Source: a bacterium | Lineage (GTDB): Bacteria; Bacillota; Clostridia; Oscillospirales; Acutalibacteraceae | Assembly: GCA_020625635.1 (NCBI GenBank) | Contig: JAHLBL010000090.1 | Location: 1-6,676, forward strand | Reading direction: 5' to 3' | Length of the DNA stretch: 6,676 bases | Position numbers and translations under genes: made by a program | The notes under the pieces: model-generated | What the model was told of the DNA's origin: nothing | Seen by the model: the letters and a program-made list of their open reading frames with translations, nothing else | Databases searched by the model: none | Shown: in pieces, positions 1 through 6,336 of the stretch | Layout of the letters: every line of letters begins with the position of its first letter | How positions within the stretch are numbered: position 1 is the stretch's first letter

Positions 1-56
1 AACAGCGTTGTTTTACCGCTGTTCGGGTTGCCCGCTAAGGCAATTTTAATCTTCAT
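1..56 (-). CDS. feoB: Ferrous iron transporter FeoB, N-terminal fragment (cut by window edge)
   Basis: Only the first 18 codons are present. They read MKIKIALAGNPNSGKTTL, in which GNPNSGKTT (residues 9-17) is the G1/P-loop of the FeoB G domain. FeoB is the inner-membrane Fe2+ permease with a cytosolic GTPase domain; it imports ferrous iron together with FeoA. The P-loop so close to the start, plus two feoA genes directly upstream, makes the identity secure although the membrane part lies outside the window. The start is supported by a strong Shine-Dalgarno AGGAGAGG (plus-strand 64-71) seven bases before the ATG. The gene lies 51 bp after the second feoA and is presumably cotranscribed with it, but an operator-like palindrome sits in the gap (78-93), six bases upstream of the Shine-Dalgarno. 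Confidence 0.93.
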   Translation of the reverse strand, partial: MKIKIALAGNPNSGKTTL

Positions 57-77
57 AAATATTCCTCTCCTCTGATA

Positions 78-93
78 GTTAGCATTAGGTAAC
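78..93. promoter_or_regulatory. Operator-like palindrome between feoA and feoB
   Basis: The site reads GTTAG-CATTAG-GTAAC. It fits the pattern GTTAG-N6-CTAAY shared with the sites at 581-596 and 694-709, with one mismatch in the second arm. It lies between the second feoA stop and the feoB Shine-Dalgarno. I see no convincing promoter next to it, so its role is uncertain: an internal operator, a roadblock site or a weak remnant. The binding protein is inferred to be a DtxR/MntR-family metalloregulator from the feo context and the TTAG/CTAA arms; no regulator gene is in the window. Confidence 0.55.
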
Positions 94-107
94 CTGTGGG
101 TAAAAAA

Positions 108-329
108 TTACTCCACCTCGACCATTTCGGCGTCGCCCTTACGGATCGAAAGCTGGTAACCGCGTACGGTGACCTCCATCGGATCGCCTAAAGGAGCGAC
201 CTTCTGCACCTTGATCTCAACGCCCTTGGTAATACCCATATCCATTATGCGGCGCTTGACGGCGCCCTCGCCGTGGAGCTTTTTTACCTTGCAGGTGCTG
301 CCGATCGCGACCTCTCTCAATGTTCTCAT
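108..329 (-). CDS. feoA: FeoA family protein, second copy (73 aa)
   Basis: A small cytosolic protein of the FeoA family with an SH3-like beta-barrel, thought to bind FeoB and modulate iron uptake. Family features are visible: a basic first half with GEGAVKRRIMDMGITKG (about residues 20-36), then the beta-strand block with PLGDP (46-50), VRGYQLSIRKGDA (55-67) and an acidic C-terminus. The length of 73 aa is normal for stand-alone FeoA. The start is supported by AGGAGG just upstream (plus-strand 333-338), next to the stop codon of the preceding feoA. The spacing of only 9 bp implies coupled translation. This copy has the classical FeoA signatures (GDP, GY-L-IR), in contrast to its upstream neighbour. 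FeoB follows. Confidence 0.93.
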   Translation of the reverse strand: MRTLREVAIGSTCKVKKLHGEGAVKRRIMDMGITKGVEIKVQKVAPLGDPMEVTVRGYQLSIRKGDAEMVEVE

Positions 330-338
330 AATGTCCTC

Positions 339-548
339 CTAAACGAAAATTTTCTGTGCCATTTCCTTACTTATGGCGATACGCGTGTCTTTTACATTTA
401 CAATAAGATTGCCGCCCATAGAGCTGACAACCGTAACGACAGCTCCCGACACAAATCCTAAGTTTTGCAGGTGAGCGCGTACGTCGGCGTTTCCGCCGAT
501 CCGTTTTATAATGTTCTCTTCGCCTATAGCAGCAAGATTAAGCGGCAT
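339..548 (-). CDS. feoA: FeoA family protein, first copy (69 aa, divergent type)
   Basis: First gene of the iron uptake operon. The protein begins MPLNLAAIGEENIIKRIGG and has the FeoA-like core VRAHLQNLGFVSGAVVTVV (residues 23-41), followed by a short strand block GGNLIVNVKDTRIAI (45-59). It belongs to the FeoA/SH3-like fold but differs clearly from the 73-aa copy: the PLGDP loop and GY-L-IR strand are replaced by a shorter stretch. Such an unlike pair ahead of feoB is, from memory, common in Clostridia. The start is set by a G-rich Shine-Dalgarno (GGGGGTG, plus-strand about 554-560). The leader is about 160 nt long and carries two palindromic operator-like sites; the promoter is at 714-742. 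Repression by an iron- or manganese-sensing regulator is likely. Whether this copy contacts FeoB or does something else cannot be told from sequence. Confidence 0.9.
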   Translation of the reverse strand: MPLNLAAIGEENIIKRIGGNADVRAHLQNLGFVSGAVVTVVSSMGGNLIVNVKDTRIAISKEMAQKIFV

Positions 549-580
549 AACAACACCCCCTACGTCTTTCCTTTACAAGA

Positions 581-596
581 GTTAGCATATGCTAAT
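581..596. promoter_or_regulatory. Perfect palindrome in the feo leader, putative metalloregulator operator
   Basis: The site reads GTTAGCATATGCTAAT and contains the perfect 14-bp palindrome TTAGCATATGCTAA (582-595). It lies 33 bp upstream of the first feoA start and about 100 bp downstream of the main promoter. It shares GTTAG-N6-CTAAY with two other sites in this locus. In the feo context this fits a DtxR/MntR-type operator (inference). A weak TTGATA could act as a -35 just upstream on the minus strand, but no good -10 follows. Confidence 0.7.
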
Positions 597-693
597 CCGT
601 GTATCAAAAAATAAGCCGAATGCTCGGTTGAAGAAAAGAAACTCACTTCTCCTACCAATTCGTGCTAATAAATATAATTGCCTCTGTATTTCA

Positions 694-709
694 GTTAGCA
701 ATCACTAAC
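694..709. promoter_or_regulatory. Operator overlapping the feo transcription start
   Basis: The site reads GTTAG-CAATCA-CTAAC, with perfect 5-bp outer arms. It begins five bases downstream of the -10 hexamer at 714-719 on the minus strand and therefore covers the expected start site (about 706-708). This is the standard geometry for a repressor that blocks open-complex formation. The same arm pattern recurs at 581-596 and 78-93. The regulator is inferred to be a DtxR/MntR-like iron or manganese sensor. Confidence 0.75.
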
Positions 710-713
710 CTGT

Positions 714-742
714 ATTGTATATTATAATATCCGATTTGTCAA
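714..742 (-). promoter_or_regulatory. Sigma-A type promoter of the feo operon
   Basis: On the minus strand the -35 is TTGACA (737-742), a perfect consensus. A 17-bp spacer follows, then the -10 TACAAT (714-719), one mismatch from TATAAT. Spacing and hexamers are close to ideal, so the unrepressed promoter should be strong. It starts about 20 bp after the pullulanase terminator, which isolates it from upstream transcription, and it leads straight into the operator at 694-709. Confidence 0.85.
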
Positions 743-763
743 GTGTTTTTCAGCTTAAAACAG

Positions 764-794
764 AAAAAACAACCGCCCGATATCCGAGCGGCTG
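764..794 (-). terminator. Rho-independent terminator after pullulanase
   Basis: On the minus strand a 10-bp GC-rich stem is formed by 794-785 and 779-770, with two G-U wobbles and a 5-nt loop (GATAT). It is followed at once by six T residues (769-764). It begins seven bases after the pullulanase stop codon and ends the lysozyme-pullulanase transcript just before the feo promoter. Confidence 0.92.
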
Positions 795-801
795 TAAAAC
801 A

Positions 802-2748
802 TTATTGAATTTTATCCTTAAGGCGGTCAAAGCTCTTGTCGTCAATGAGGATGAGCGTAGTCATCGGCGGGATGTGGATATCGTTGCCGTCGATGCGCTT
901 GAGCTCCTTAACGCCTGCTTTATCGGAATCCGCGATCACAACCCACGAATGCGGAAGCGTTGTGTGGGATTTAAGAGTGATCTTCGAGGGCTCGTGACCG
1001 TTGTTGAAGAGAATAGCCATCATATCCCACTCGTCGTGAGTGATATTCGGGACGGTATAGGCGATGCATCTTCCGTTGGTCTCGAAGTAGGTGTTGCTTA
1101 CGGTAACCGTTGTGGGCTCGCGAAGCGGAGAGTAGAGCTTGCGGATCTGAATAAGTCCTCTGTAGTAATTCACGAGGTTCTTATACTTCTTGGCTCTGTT
1201 CCAGTCAATCGCGTTCACGGACAGCGGAGACTTGTAGCTGTTGTGGTCGCCGTGCTTGGTGCGCGCCATTTCCTCGCCCGCGAGGATAAACGGAATACCC
1301 TGTGAGGTATATACGAGAGCCGCGGAGAGCTTGTTCATGGCGAGAACATTCTCGTCCTGTGTGTCGTAATCCGAAATACCCTGTGAGAGAAGCAGCTTAT
1401 CCCAGAGTGTGAGATTATCGTGGGCGGAGTTGTAGGTTACGCACTGTGTAGGTCTCTTTGCCCATTTAAGGAACGTCGAGGACGAGCATGCGAGGATGCC
1501 CGAAATGACGTAGTAGATGTTGTGATTATTGCCCTGGATATAGCCGATGGAGCTGTCGTCGTTGTTGCCCTTGAGGGCGTTTCTGAACGAGTCGTTGAAC
1601 ATCGCTATACGTGAGCTGAGCTTGCCCGCGTTGTCCTTTACACAGGCTTCGTCGTACGAAAGACCGTTCTCACCGATGTTGGCAGCCCAGGGCTCGCCGT
1701 ACATAATGATTCGGGAGTCAATCTCGTCGAGCGCGAGACGGATAAGGTTCATCGTAGTGGTATCGATGCACGCCATAAGGTCAAAGCGGAAGCCGTCAAT
1801 GTGGTACTCGTTAGCCCAGTGGACGATGGAGTTCACGATGAAGTTTCTGCCCATCTCCTTCTCGCTGGCAAATACGTTGCCGCAGCCCGAGGAGTCGAGA
1901 TAGCGTCCGTCATATTTACGGTAATAATAGCCCGGAACAGTGCGGTTGAAGCAGGAATCGAGGGAGCTTGTGTGATTGTACACAACGTCCATAATTACGC
2001 CGATTCCCGCGTTATGAAGCGCCTGAACCATCTTTTTGAATTCTTTTATACGAACATTTCCGTCGTAGGGATCTGAGGAATATGAGCCCTCGGGAACATT
2101 GTAGTTGGCGGGATCATAGCCCCAGTTATACTGCTCTCCGCTCTTGCCTGTCTCGTCGACGGAATCGAAATCGTAGACGGGATTGAGGTGAACGTGAGTA
2201 ACGCCGAGCTCAACGAGGTAATCTACGCAGGTGGCGATTTTGCCCTCGCCGTTGAGCGTTGTACCGCGCTCCGTGAACGCGAGATACTTGCCTCTGTTTT
2301 CGGGTTTTACGCCCGATGAAGGACTGCCCGAGAAGTCGCCGACGTGTACCTCCCAGATAACGGCGTCGGTGGGATGGTCGACGTAGATATGCTCGTCCTT
2401 ATCCCAGCCCGCAGGGTCGGTGGATTTCATATCGCAAATCATCGAACGTCTGCCGTTGACGCCGAGCGCCTTTGAATAAACGTCCTGTGTTTCGCGCGTT
2501 ACGCCCGCAACCGTAACGAGGTAGGTGTAATACAAGTCCTTAAGATCACCGAAAACGGTAACGCTCCAAACGCCCGTAGACTTGTCGAACCTGAGTCCGT
2601 AGCTTTCGAGCATCTGTGAGCCGTGCTCGGCATCCGAGCCTGTCTTGTACAGCTGAACCCTTACATCAGAAGCATCGGGAGACCATACTTTGAAGATGGT
2701 GTGGTCGGGGCAGTATGTACAACCCAAGTCACTTCCGTTATAATTCAT
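802..2748 (-). CDS. pulA: Type I pullulanase (GH13_14), cytoplasmic, 648 aa
   Basis: Debranching enzyme that hydrolyses alpha-1,6 links in pullulan, glycogen and branched maltodextrins. An N-terminal CBM48-like beta-sandwich (about residues 12-95, with CTYCPDHTIFKVWSPDA) precedes the GH13 barrel. The type I pullulanase signature YNWGYDP is at 207-213. The four GH13 regions are visible: DVVYNH (254-259), GFRFD (319-323, nucleophile D323), YGEPW (350-354, acid/base E352) and AHDN (442-445, transition-state D444). All catalytic residues are present. A beta-rich C-terminal domain follows from about residue 545. There is no signal peptide or surface-anchor motif, so it should work inside the cell on imported maltodextrins or stored glycogen. 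The length is a little short of Bacillus AmyX (about 718 aa) but the gene looks complete. The start has GAGGAGAG nearby (plus-strand about 2755-2763). It follows the GH25 gene after 47 bp without a terminator and probably shares its transcript. Confidence 0.95.
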   Translation of the reverse strand: MNYNGSDLGCTYCPDHTIFKVWSPDASDVRVQLYKTGSDAEHGSQMLESYGLRFDKSTGVWSVTVFGDLKDLYYTYLVTVAGVTRETQDVYSKALGVNGRRSMICDMKSTDPAGWDKDEHIYVDHPTDAVIWEVHVGDFSGSPSSGVKPENRGKYLAFTERGTTLNGEGKIATCVDYLVELGVTHVHLNPVYDFDSVDETGKSGEQYNWGYDPANYNVPEGSYSSDPYDGNVRIKEFKKMVQALHNAGIGVIMDVVYNHTSSLDSCFNRTVPGYYYRKYDGRYLDSSGCGNVFASEKEMGRNFIVNSIVHWANEYHIDGFRFDLMACIDTTTMNLIRLALDEIDSRIIMYGEPWAANIGENGLSYDEACVKDNAGKLSSRIAMFNDSFRNALKGNNDDSSIGYIQGNNHNIYYVISGILACSSSTFLKWAKRPTQCVTYNSAHDNLTLWDKLLLSQGISDYDTQDENVLAMNKLSAALVYTSQGIPFILAGEEMARTKHGDHNSYKSPLSVNAIDWNRAKKYKNLVNYYRGLIQIRKLYSPLREPTTVTVSNTYFETNGRCIAYTVPNITHDEWDMMAILFNNGHEPSKITLKSHTTLPHSWVVIADSDKAGVKELKRIDGNDIHIPPMTTLILIDDKSFDRLKDKIQ

Positions 2749-2795
2749 AAAAAACTCTCCTCAAAAAAGATTAATGCTTTGTTGGTTGTTGGTAG

Positions 2796-3590
2796 TTATT
2801 TTTTATTTGATTCGCGGAATTCTTTTTTGAACTTCGCGGTTATCGTCGGATAATCTACATAAGCGACGTCGAGGTCGACGTTTCCGCTTATACCGCTTAC
2901 GCTTCCTTTATCAGAATATTGCCAGAGCGAAAAGCTGTTCGCGAATTTATTGTCGCTGTAGTCGTAATCGTCGTACTCGGCAACCCAGAAGTCGTATTTA
3001 TTCCCCAGAACCTGACTGTCGACGTAGCTGTTGTAGGTCGAGCTCGAGAGATAAACTCCGGGGTAGTAGCCCTCGCTCTTAATAGCGCCGCAAAACGCGT
3101 CTATCATCGCGGTGTTTTCGTCAAAGGCTTTGTAATTCATCAGGCTTTCGTACTCAAAATCATAGAAAACGGGATAAGTGAAGGACTTCCCCTTTATGAT
3201 GTTGATAACGTCCGCGGCGTCTTTTTCGGCGCCCTGCGCGTCGGTGGCGTATGTGTACCAGTAACAGCCCACATCAAGCCCCGCGGCAACCGCGTTTTCG
3301 TAGTTGGACGCGAAGCACGGGTCTTCCCCGTCGCCTGTGTTGCCCGCGCGGATAATGACAAAGTCAACACCCGATTCCTTGACCTTGCTGAAATCGATTT
3401 CCCCCTGGTGCTGTGACACATCAATGCCGTGAGCGACAACCTTTCCCTCAGGAACCGAGCACGTGCTCAGTCGGTCCGTGTCATCATTCTTCGGTTTAGT
3501 GATTCCTACAGCGGAAAAAACGACCGCAAGTACGAGAGCTGTCGCGACAATTATTAATGATTTCTTATGTCCGGAAAAAAATTTTTTCAT
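2796..3590 (-). CDS. GH25 lysozyme (muramidase) with N-terminal membrane segment, 264 aa
   Basis: Family 25 glycoside hydrolase that cleaves the MurNAc-GlcNAc bond of peptidoglycan, probably outside the membrane. After a lysine-rich start (MKKFFSGHKK) comes one hydrophobic segment (about residues 11-29), a signal peptide or anchor; no convincing lipobox or cleavage site is seen. The GH25 domain spans about 52-250: HGIDVSQHQGEIDF (54-67, catalytic D57), VFYDFE (141-146, D144 and E146), WVAEY (202-206) and LWQYSDKGSVSGISGNVDLD (222-241, with the conserved Asp of the VD motif). No cell-wall binding repeats follow. I chose the ATG at 3590 because it has GAGGG seven bases upstream and gives a proper signal sequence; in-frame ATGs at 3635 and 3653 lack good ribosome sites and would place charged residues before it. 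The role is probably wall remodelling; a bacteriocin-like use cannot be excluded. The pullulanase follows 47 bp later. Confidence 0.92.
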   Translation of the reverse strand: MKKFFSGHKKSLIIVATALVLAVVFSAVGITKPKNDDTDRLSTCSVPEGKVVAHGIDVSQHQGEIDFSKVKESGVDFVIIRAGNTGDGEDPCFASNYENAVAAGLDVGCYWYTYATDAQGAEKDAADVINIIKGKSFTYPVFYDFEYESLMNYKAFDENTAMIDAFCGAIKSEGYYPGVYLSSSTYNSYVDSQVLGNKYDFWVAEYDDYDYSDNKFANSFSLWQYSDKGSVSGISGNVDLDVAYVDYPTITAKFKKEFRESNKK

Positions 3591-3613
3591 AGGCAAACCC
3601 TCGTATGGTACAT
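3587..3613 (-). CDS. Possible 8-codon leader ORF overlapping the lysozyme start
   Basis: An ATG at 3613-3611 is preceded by AAAGGAG (plus-strand 3618-3624) and opens a frame encoding MYHTRVCL, closing with TGA at 3589-3587. The stop overlaps the lysozyme ATG in an ATGA arrangement, typical of translational coupling. The spacer from the Shine-Dalgarno to the ATG is only 4 nt, which is short. The sequence shows the elements, but translation is not proven. The same AAAGGAG might simply be chance in AT-rich DNA, since the lysozyme has its own GAGGG site. Confidence 0.3.
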   Translation of the reverse strand: MYHTRVCL

Positions 3614-3761
3614 TATACTCCTTTAGTTTTTTCATTTCAAGACATATAGACATTTTGTTAACTTTTGCATAAAATTGTAATTATTTAAGAAAAAATTGTA
3701 TTTAATAATTGTCTATTTTCCGAGGAAGCCGATTTAATGTACAAAACGCAATTACAATATT
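3614..3761. other. AT-rich spacer between yitT-family gene and lysozyme
   Basis: About 150 bp of very AT-rich DNA, with imperfect repeats of an AATTGTAATTATTTAA type around 3673-3712. It must hold the promoter for the lysozyme-pullulanase unit if that unit is not read through from yitT. I could not place a convincing -35/-10 pair: TACAAT hexamers occur on the minus strand but without a matching -35. There is no clear GC-rich terminator hairpin after yitT either, so read-through remains possible. Confidence 0.5.
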
Positions 3762-4601
3762 TTAATTTTTAAACCCCAGACCGCTGATTTCGGTGGCAGT
3801 GGTAACGATTACAAAGGCGTTTTTGTCGTGGTTTTTCACAATCGCCATAGCCCTGAAAATCTGTCTCGGACGAAGGGCGCACACGAGCAGTTTCTTAGGC
3901 GAAGAGCTGTAGCCGCCGACAGCGTCAATGACAGTCACACCGCGCGGGATCTCGGCGAGAATGCCCTTGAGGATCGCCCTGTGCTCAGCCGTTATTATAA
4001 GCATCAGCTTGCCGTTGTCGCGCGACGTTCCGTAGGTGATAACGTCTATAAGCTTTGAGGCGACAAAGATGGAAATTACCGCGTAGAGCGACGACTCCAC
4101 GCTCGAGTACACAAGCCCCGCCACAGTTACGACGAGCGCGTCACAGGCGAGTATTATGTGTCCGACGGAGAACTGCGGAAACCGCCTGTGCAGAGTTGTC
4201 GCGACGATATCCGTGCCGCCCGTAGAGCCTCCCGCGCTGAACACCAGCGCAAGCCCCGCGCCGTTGAATATTCCGCCGAACACGGCGGCGAGCATAACGT
4301 CTCCCCTGTACGGCACGGCTATCTCGGACAAAACGTCGATCAGAACGGACACGAGCGCTGTCGCAACGAGGGTTTTTACGACGAAGCCGCGCCCCATACC
4401 CCGCAGTCCGAGCAAAAACAAAGGCACATTCATTACGAGTATGAACGTGCCGATAGGTACGGAAAAAAGGTAATTCAAGAGCGTTCCCACACCCGTAAGC
4501 CCTCCCGGGGCGATTCGGTTCGGGGATGTGAACACCACCACGGACAGAGCGTAAATAAGCGCGCCAGCCGCGATCACCGTATAATCCTTTATTAACTTCA
4601 T
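3762..4601 (-). CDS. YitT family membrane protein with C-terminal DUF2179 domain, 279 aa
   Basis: Integral membrane protein of the YitT family, with unknown substrate or role. About six hydrophobic segments are visible (near residues 7-25, 47-66, 72-92, 103-121, 148-166, 172-190). Family motifs include PGGLTG (32-37), GGSTGGTDI (124-132) and ASKLIDVITYG (181-191). The cytosolic C-terminal DUF2179 domain (about 198-279) has GGYSSSPKKLLVCALRPRQ (229-247) and the ending NAFVIVTTATEISGLGF. The full length matches the family (about 280-290 aa). I chose the ATG at 4601: an in-frame ATG at 4718 would overlap mrnC by 95 bp and add 39 residues that look like translated mrnC antiframe. The ribosome site at 4601 (AAGAGTG) is modest. 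It is third in the obg-mrnC-yitT unit, 22 bp after mrnC. Confidence 0.9.
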   Translation of the reverse strand: MKLIKDYTVIAAGALIYALSVVVFTSPNRIAPGGLTGVGTLLNYLFSVPIGTFILVMNVPLFLLGLRGMGRGFVVKTLVATALVSVLIDVLSEIAVPYRGDVMLAAVFGGIFNGAGLALVFSAGGSTGGTDIVATTLHRRFPQFSVGHIILACDALVVTVAGLVYSSVESSLYAVISIFVASKLIDVITYGTSRDNGKLMLIITAEHRAILKGILAEIPRGVTVIDAVGGYSSSPKKLLVCALRPRQIFRAMAIVKNHDKNAFVIVTTATEISGLGFKN

Positions 4602-4623
4602 AAAATCACTCTTAACACTTTTA

Positions 4624-5025
4624 TTATTCCTTTTCGGAATTATGTAATGAAAGAGCGAACAATTCTCTGAGGCGTTCAACGTCGCCGCTGAGGTAAAGAT
4701 ATCCGAAAAGCGCTTCAAGTCCCGTAGCGGCGTGATAGTCCGCCGTGTCGGCGTTCTTCGGGGTGTTCTTCGTAAAAGCGTTTCTGCCGCGCCTGAACAC
4801 AGCGAGCTCCTCCTCGCTGAGCGCGGACATCATACGGCTGATCGCCGCGGACTGGCTCTCGCAGTTGACGAGCTTCACCTTGCGCCTGTTGAGCTCGCCG
4901 ACAGGTCGGTTAGCCTCACAGACGAGCATTTCACGGACGAGAATATCATAAACGCTGTCGCCGATAAACGCGAGCGTCTGGGGCGAAAGCTGCTTCGGGT
5001 TGCAGTCAATATCCAACAGTCTCAT
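4624..5025 (-). CDS. mrnC: Mini-ribonuclease III (Mini-III), 133 aa
   Basis: A compact RNase III-like enzyme that has the catalytic domain but no double-stranded RNA-binding domain. In Bacillus subtilis it trims the paired ends of 23S rRNA precursor during 50S maturation. The sequence shows LAFIGDSVYDILVREML (residues 18-34, metal-binding D23), FRRGRNAFTKNTPKNADTADY (about 77-97) and GLEALFGYLYLSGD (102-115, metal-binding E104), the standard Mini-III order. The length is typical. The start lies three bases after the obg stop, with GGAG inside the last obg codons as ribosome site, so it is translationally coupled to obg. The obg pairing fits its ribosome-assembly job; in Bacillus the gene sits next to cysS instead (recalled). 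Confidence 0.94.
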   Translation of the reverse strand: MRLLDIDCNPKQLSPQTLAFIGDSVYDILVREMLVCEANRPVGELNRRKVKLVNCESQSAAISRMMSALSEEELAVFRRGRNAFTKNTPKNADTADYHAATGLEALFGYLYLSGDVERLRELFALSLHNSEKE

Positions 5026-5028
5026 ATC

Positions 5029-6300
5029 TTACTCCACAAAATCAAACTCGACGTCATAGAGCGAAACCGTATCGCCCTCGTTTATGCCTGCCTCGCGCAG
5101 GGCGTCAAAAACGCCGTTGTCCATCATAACATTCTGGAAGTAGTTGAGGCTCTCGTAATCGTCAAAGTTGACGGAGCGCATAACATTGTACAGCCACTGA
5201 GCCTCGACGTTGTAGATACCGTCGACCTTTGTGATCTTTACGCTGTGGTCGTCGAAGTCCTCCGCCTTTGCAATCGGAGCGGGCTCGGGCTCGTAGCGCT
5301 CGATTGGCGGGAGCTTAGAGAGCATTTCCTGAATCTTTTTCAGCAGCGGATCCACGCCGTAGCGGATAGCAGCCATAATCGGGAAAAACTCGTAGCCCAT
5401 ATCCTCGATGTACTTCCTGTACTCCTCGATCTGCTCGTCGGTGCACATATCGCACTTGTTGCCCGCAACGATCATCGGGCGTTCGGCAAGCTCGGGGTTG
5501 AATTTTTCAAGTTCGGAATTGATGATTTTAAAATCCTCGTAGGGGTCGCGTCCGTCACTGCCGCTTATGTCGACGATATGCACGAGCATACGGCAGCGCT
5601 CAACGTGTCTGAGGAACTGATGACCGAGACCTACTCCCTGCCACGCGCCCTCGATAAGCCCGGGGATATCAGCCATAACGAAGCTGCTCCCCTCACCCAT
5701 CGACACAACGCCGAGCACAGGGGTGATCGTGGTAAAATGGTAATTCGCGATTTCGGGCTTAGCCTCCGACACAACGGACACAAGCGTGGATTTTCCGACA
5801 TTCGGGAAGCCGACAAGACCGACGTCCGCGAGTAGCTTCAGCTCGAGTGTAACGTCCATCTCCTCACCCGGGAGACCGGGCTTTGCGAAGCGCGGAACCT
5901 GACGGACAGGCGTAGCGAAATGCGGGTTTCCCCAGCCGCCCTTGCCGCCTCTGGCGATTACAACGGGCTCGTCCGTGCTTATATCGGCGATTATCCTCCC
6001 CGTTTCCGCGTCCTTTACGAGCGTACCGAGCGGAACGCTTACGACAAGGTCCTCGGCGTTCTTGCCCTTCTGGCGGTTACCTCTGCCGTTCTCGCCCTTT
6101 TTGGCGACATACTTGCGCTTATAGCGGAAGTCGGCAAGCGTGGAAATATTGGTGTCGGCTTTGAACACGACGTTGCCGCCGCGTCCGCCGTCACCGCCGT
6201 CGGGACCGCCTGCCGCGACATATTTTTCGCGGTGAAAAGCCACCGCGCCGTCACCGCCGTCACCTGCTTTTATATGAATTTTTGCAACATCAACAAACAT
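5029..6300 (-). CDS. obg: Obg family GTPase (50S assembly), 423 aa
   Basis: Essential GTPase that binds the large ribosomal subunit during assembly and has been linked to stress signalling. The glycine-rich Obg fold spans residues 1-157 (GDGGDGAVAFHREKYVAAGG and GGDGGRGG near the start). The G domain follows: G1 GFPNVGKST (164-172), switch I YHFTTITP (187-194), G3 DIPG (211-214), G4 NKCD (281-284). The OCT domain occupies about 340-423, typical of the longer Obg form of Gram-positive bacteria. Two places deviate from what I recall: switch II reads GAWQGVGLG (218-226), where GASEGVGLG is usual, and the G5 loop is MAA (309-311), where SA is usual. The ribosome site AAGGTGAT precedes the ATG. 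An own promoter is visible at 6337-6365, and mrnC follows after three bases. Confidence 0.96.
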   Translation of the reverse strand: MFVDVAKIHIKAGDGGDGAVAFHREKYVAAGGPDGGDGGRGGNVVFKADTNISTLADFRYKRKYVAKKGENGRGNRQKGKNAEDLVVSVPLGTLVKDAETGRIIADISTDEPVVIARGGKGGWGNPHFATPVRQVPRFAKPGLPGEEMDVTLELKLLADVGLVGFPNVGKSTLVSVVSEAKPEIANYHFTTITPVLGVVSMGEGSSFVMADIPGLIEGAWQGVGLGHQFLRHVERCRMLVHIVDISGSDGRDPYEDFKIINSELEKFNPELAERPMIVAGNKCDMCTDEQIEEYRKYIEDMGYEFFPIMAAIRYGVDPLLKKIQEMLSKLPPIERYEPEPAPIAKAEDFDDHSVKITKVDGIYNVEAQWLYNVMRSVNFDDYESLNYFQNVMMDNGVFDALREAGINEGDTVSLYDVEFDFVE

Positions 6301-6336
6301 AGTATCACCTTGTTAAAACAGCAGCATATATAAAAT

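Noticed and set aside
606..627. A small hairpin (CCGA-GCAT-TCGG) followed by TTATTTTTT in the feo leader, resembling an attenuator.
   Set aside because: The stem is only 4 bp, too weak for an intrinsic terminator, and no convincing alternative antiterminator fold or known riboswitch was seen.
560..646. A 28-codon frame in the feo leader starting with GTG after TAGGAG and ending in the feoA ribosome site.
   Set aside because: The Shine-Dalgarno lies only 2 nt from the GTG, and the frame runs through the palindromic operator; no other support.
663..669. A TGCTAAT half-site in the feo leader.
   Set aside because: The opposite arm at the required spacing does not match GTTAG, so it is not counted as a fourth operator.
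715..1305. A 196-codon open frame on the plus strand, opposite the 3' end of the pullulanase.
   Set aside because: It starts in the feo promoter, reads through the pullulanase terminator and has no recognisable domain; a shadow frame.
3591..3653. Longer lysozyme starts at 3635 and 3653.
   Set aside because: Neither has a good ribosome site, and they would add charged residues before the signal sequence; the ATG at 3590 has GAGGG at good spacing.
4602..4718. Longer yitT-family start at 4718.
   Set aside because: It would overlap mrnC by 95 bp and add a non-family extension; the ATG at 4601 gives the usual length.
4732..5835. A 367-codon open frame on the plus strand, antisense to mrnC and obg.
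   Set aside because: It lies wholly opposite two clearly conserved genes, spans their junction, shows no domain and is rich in Val, Leu, His and Arg as expected of an antisense frame of GC-biased codons.
6182..6262. Repeated GCCGTCACCGCCGTC tracts near the obg start.
   Set aside because: They encode the Gly/Asp-rich loops of the Obg fold (GDGGDGA and GGPDGGDGG) and need no further explanation.
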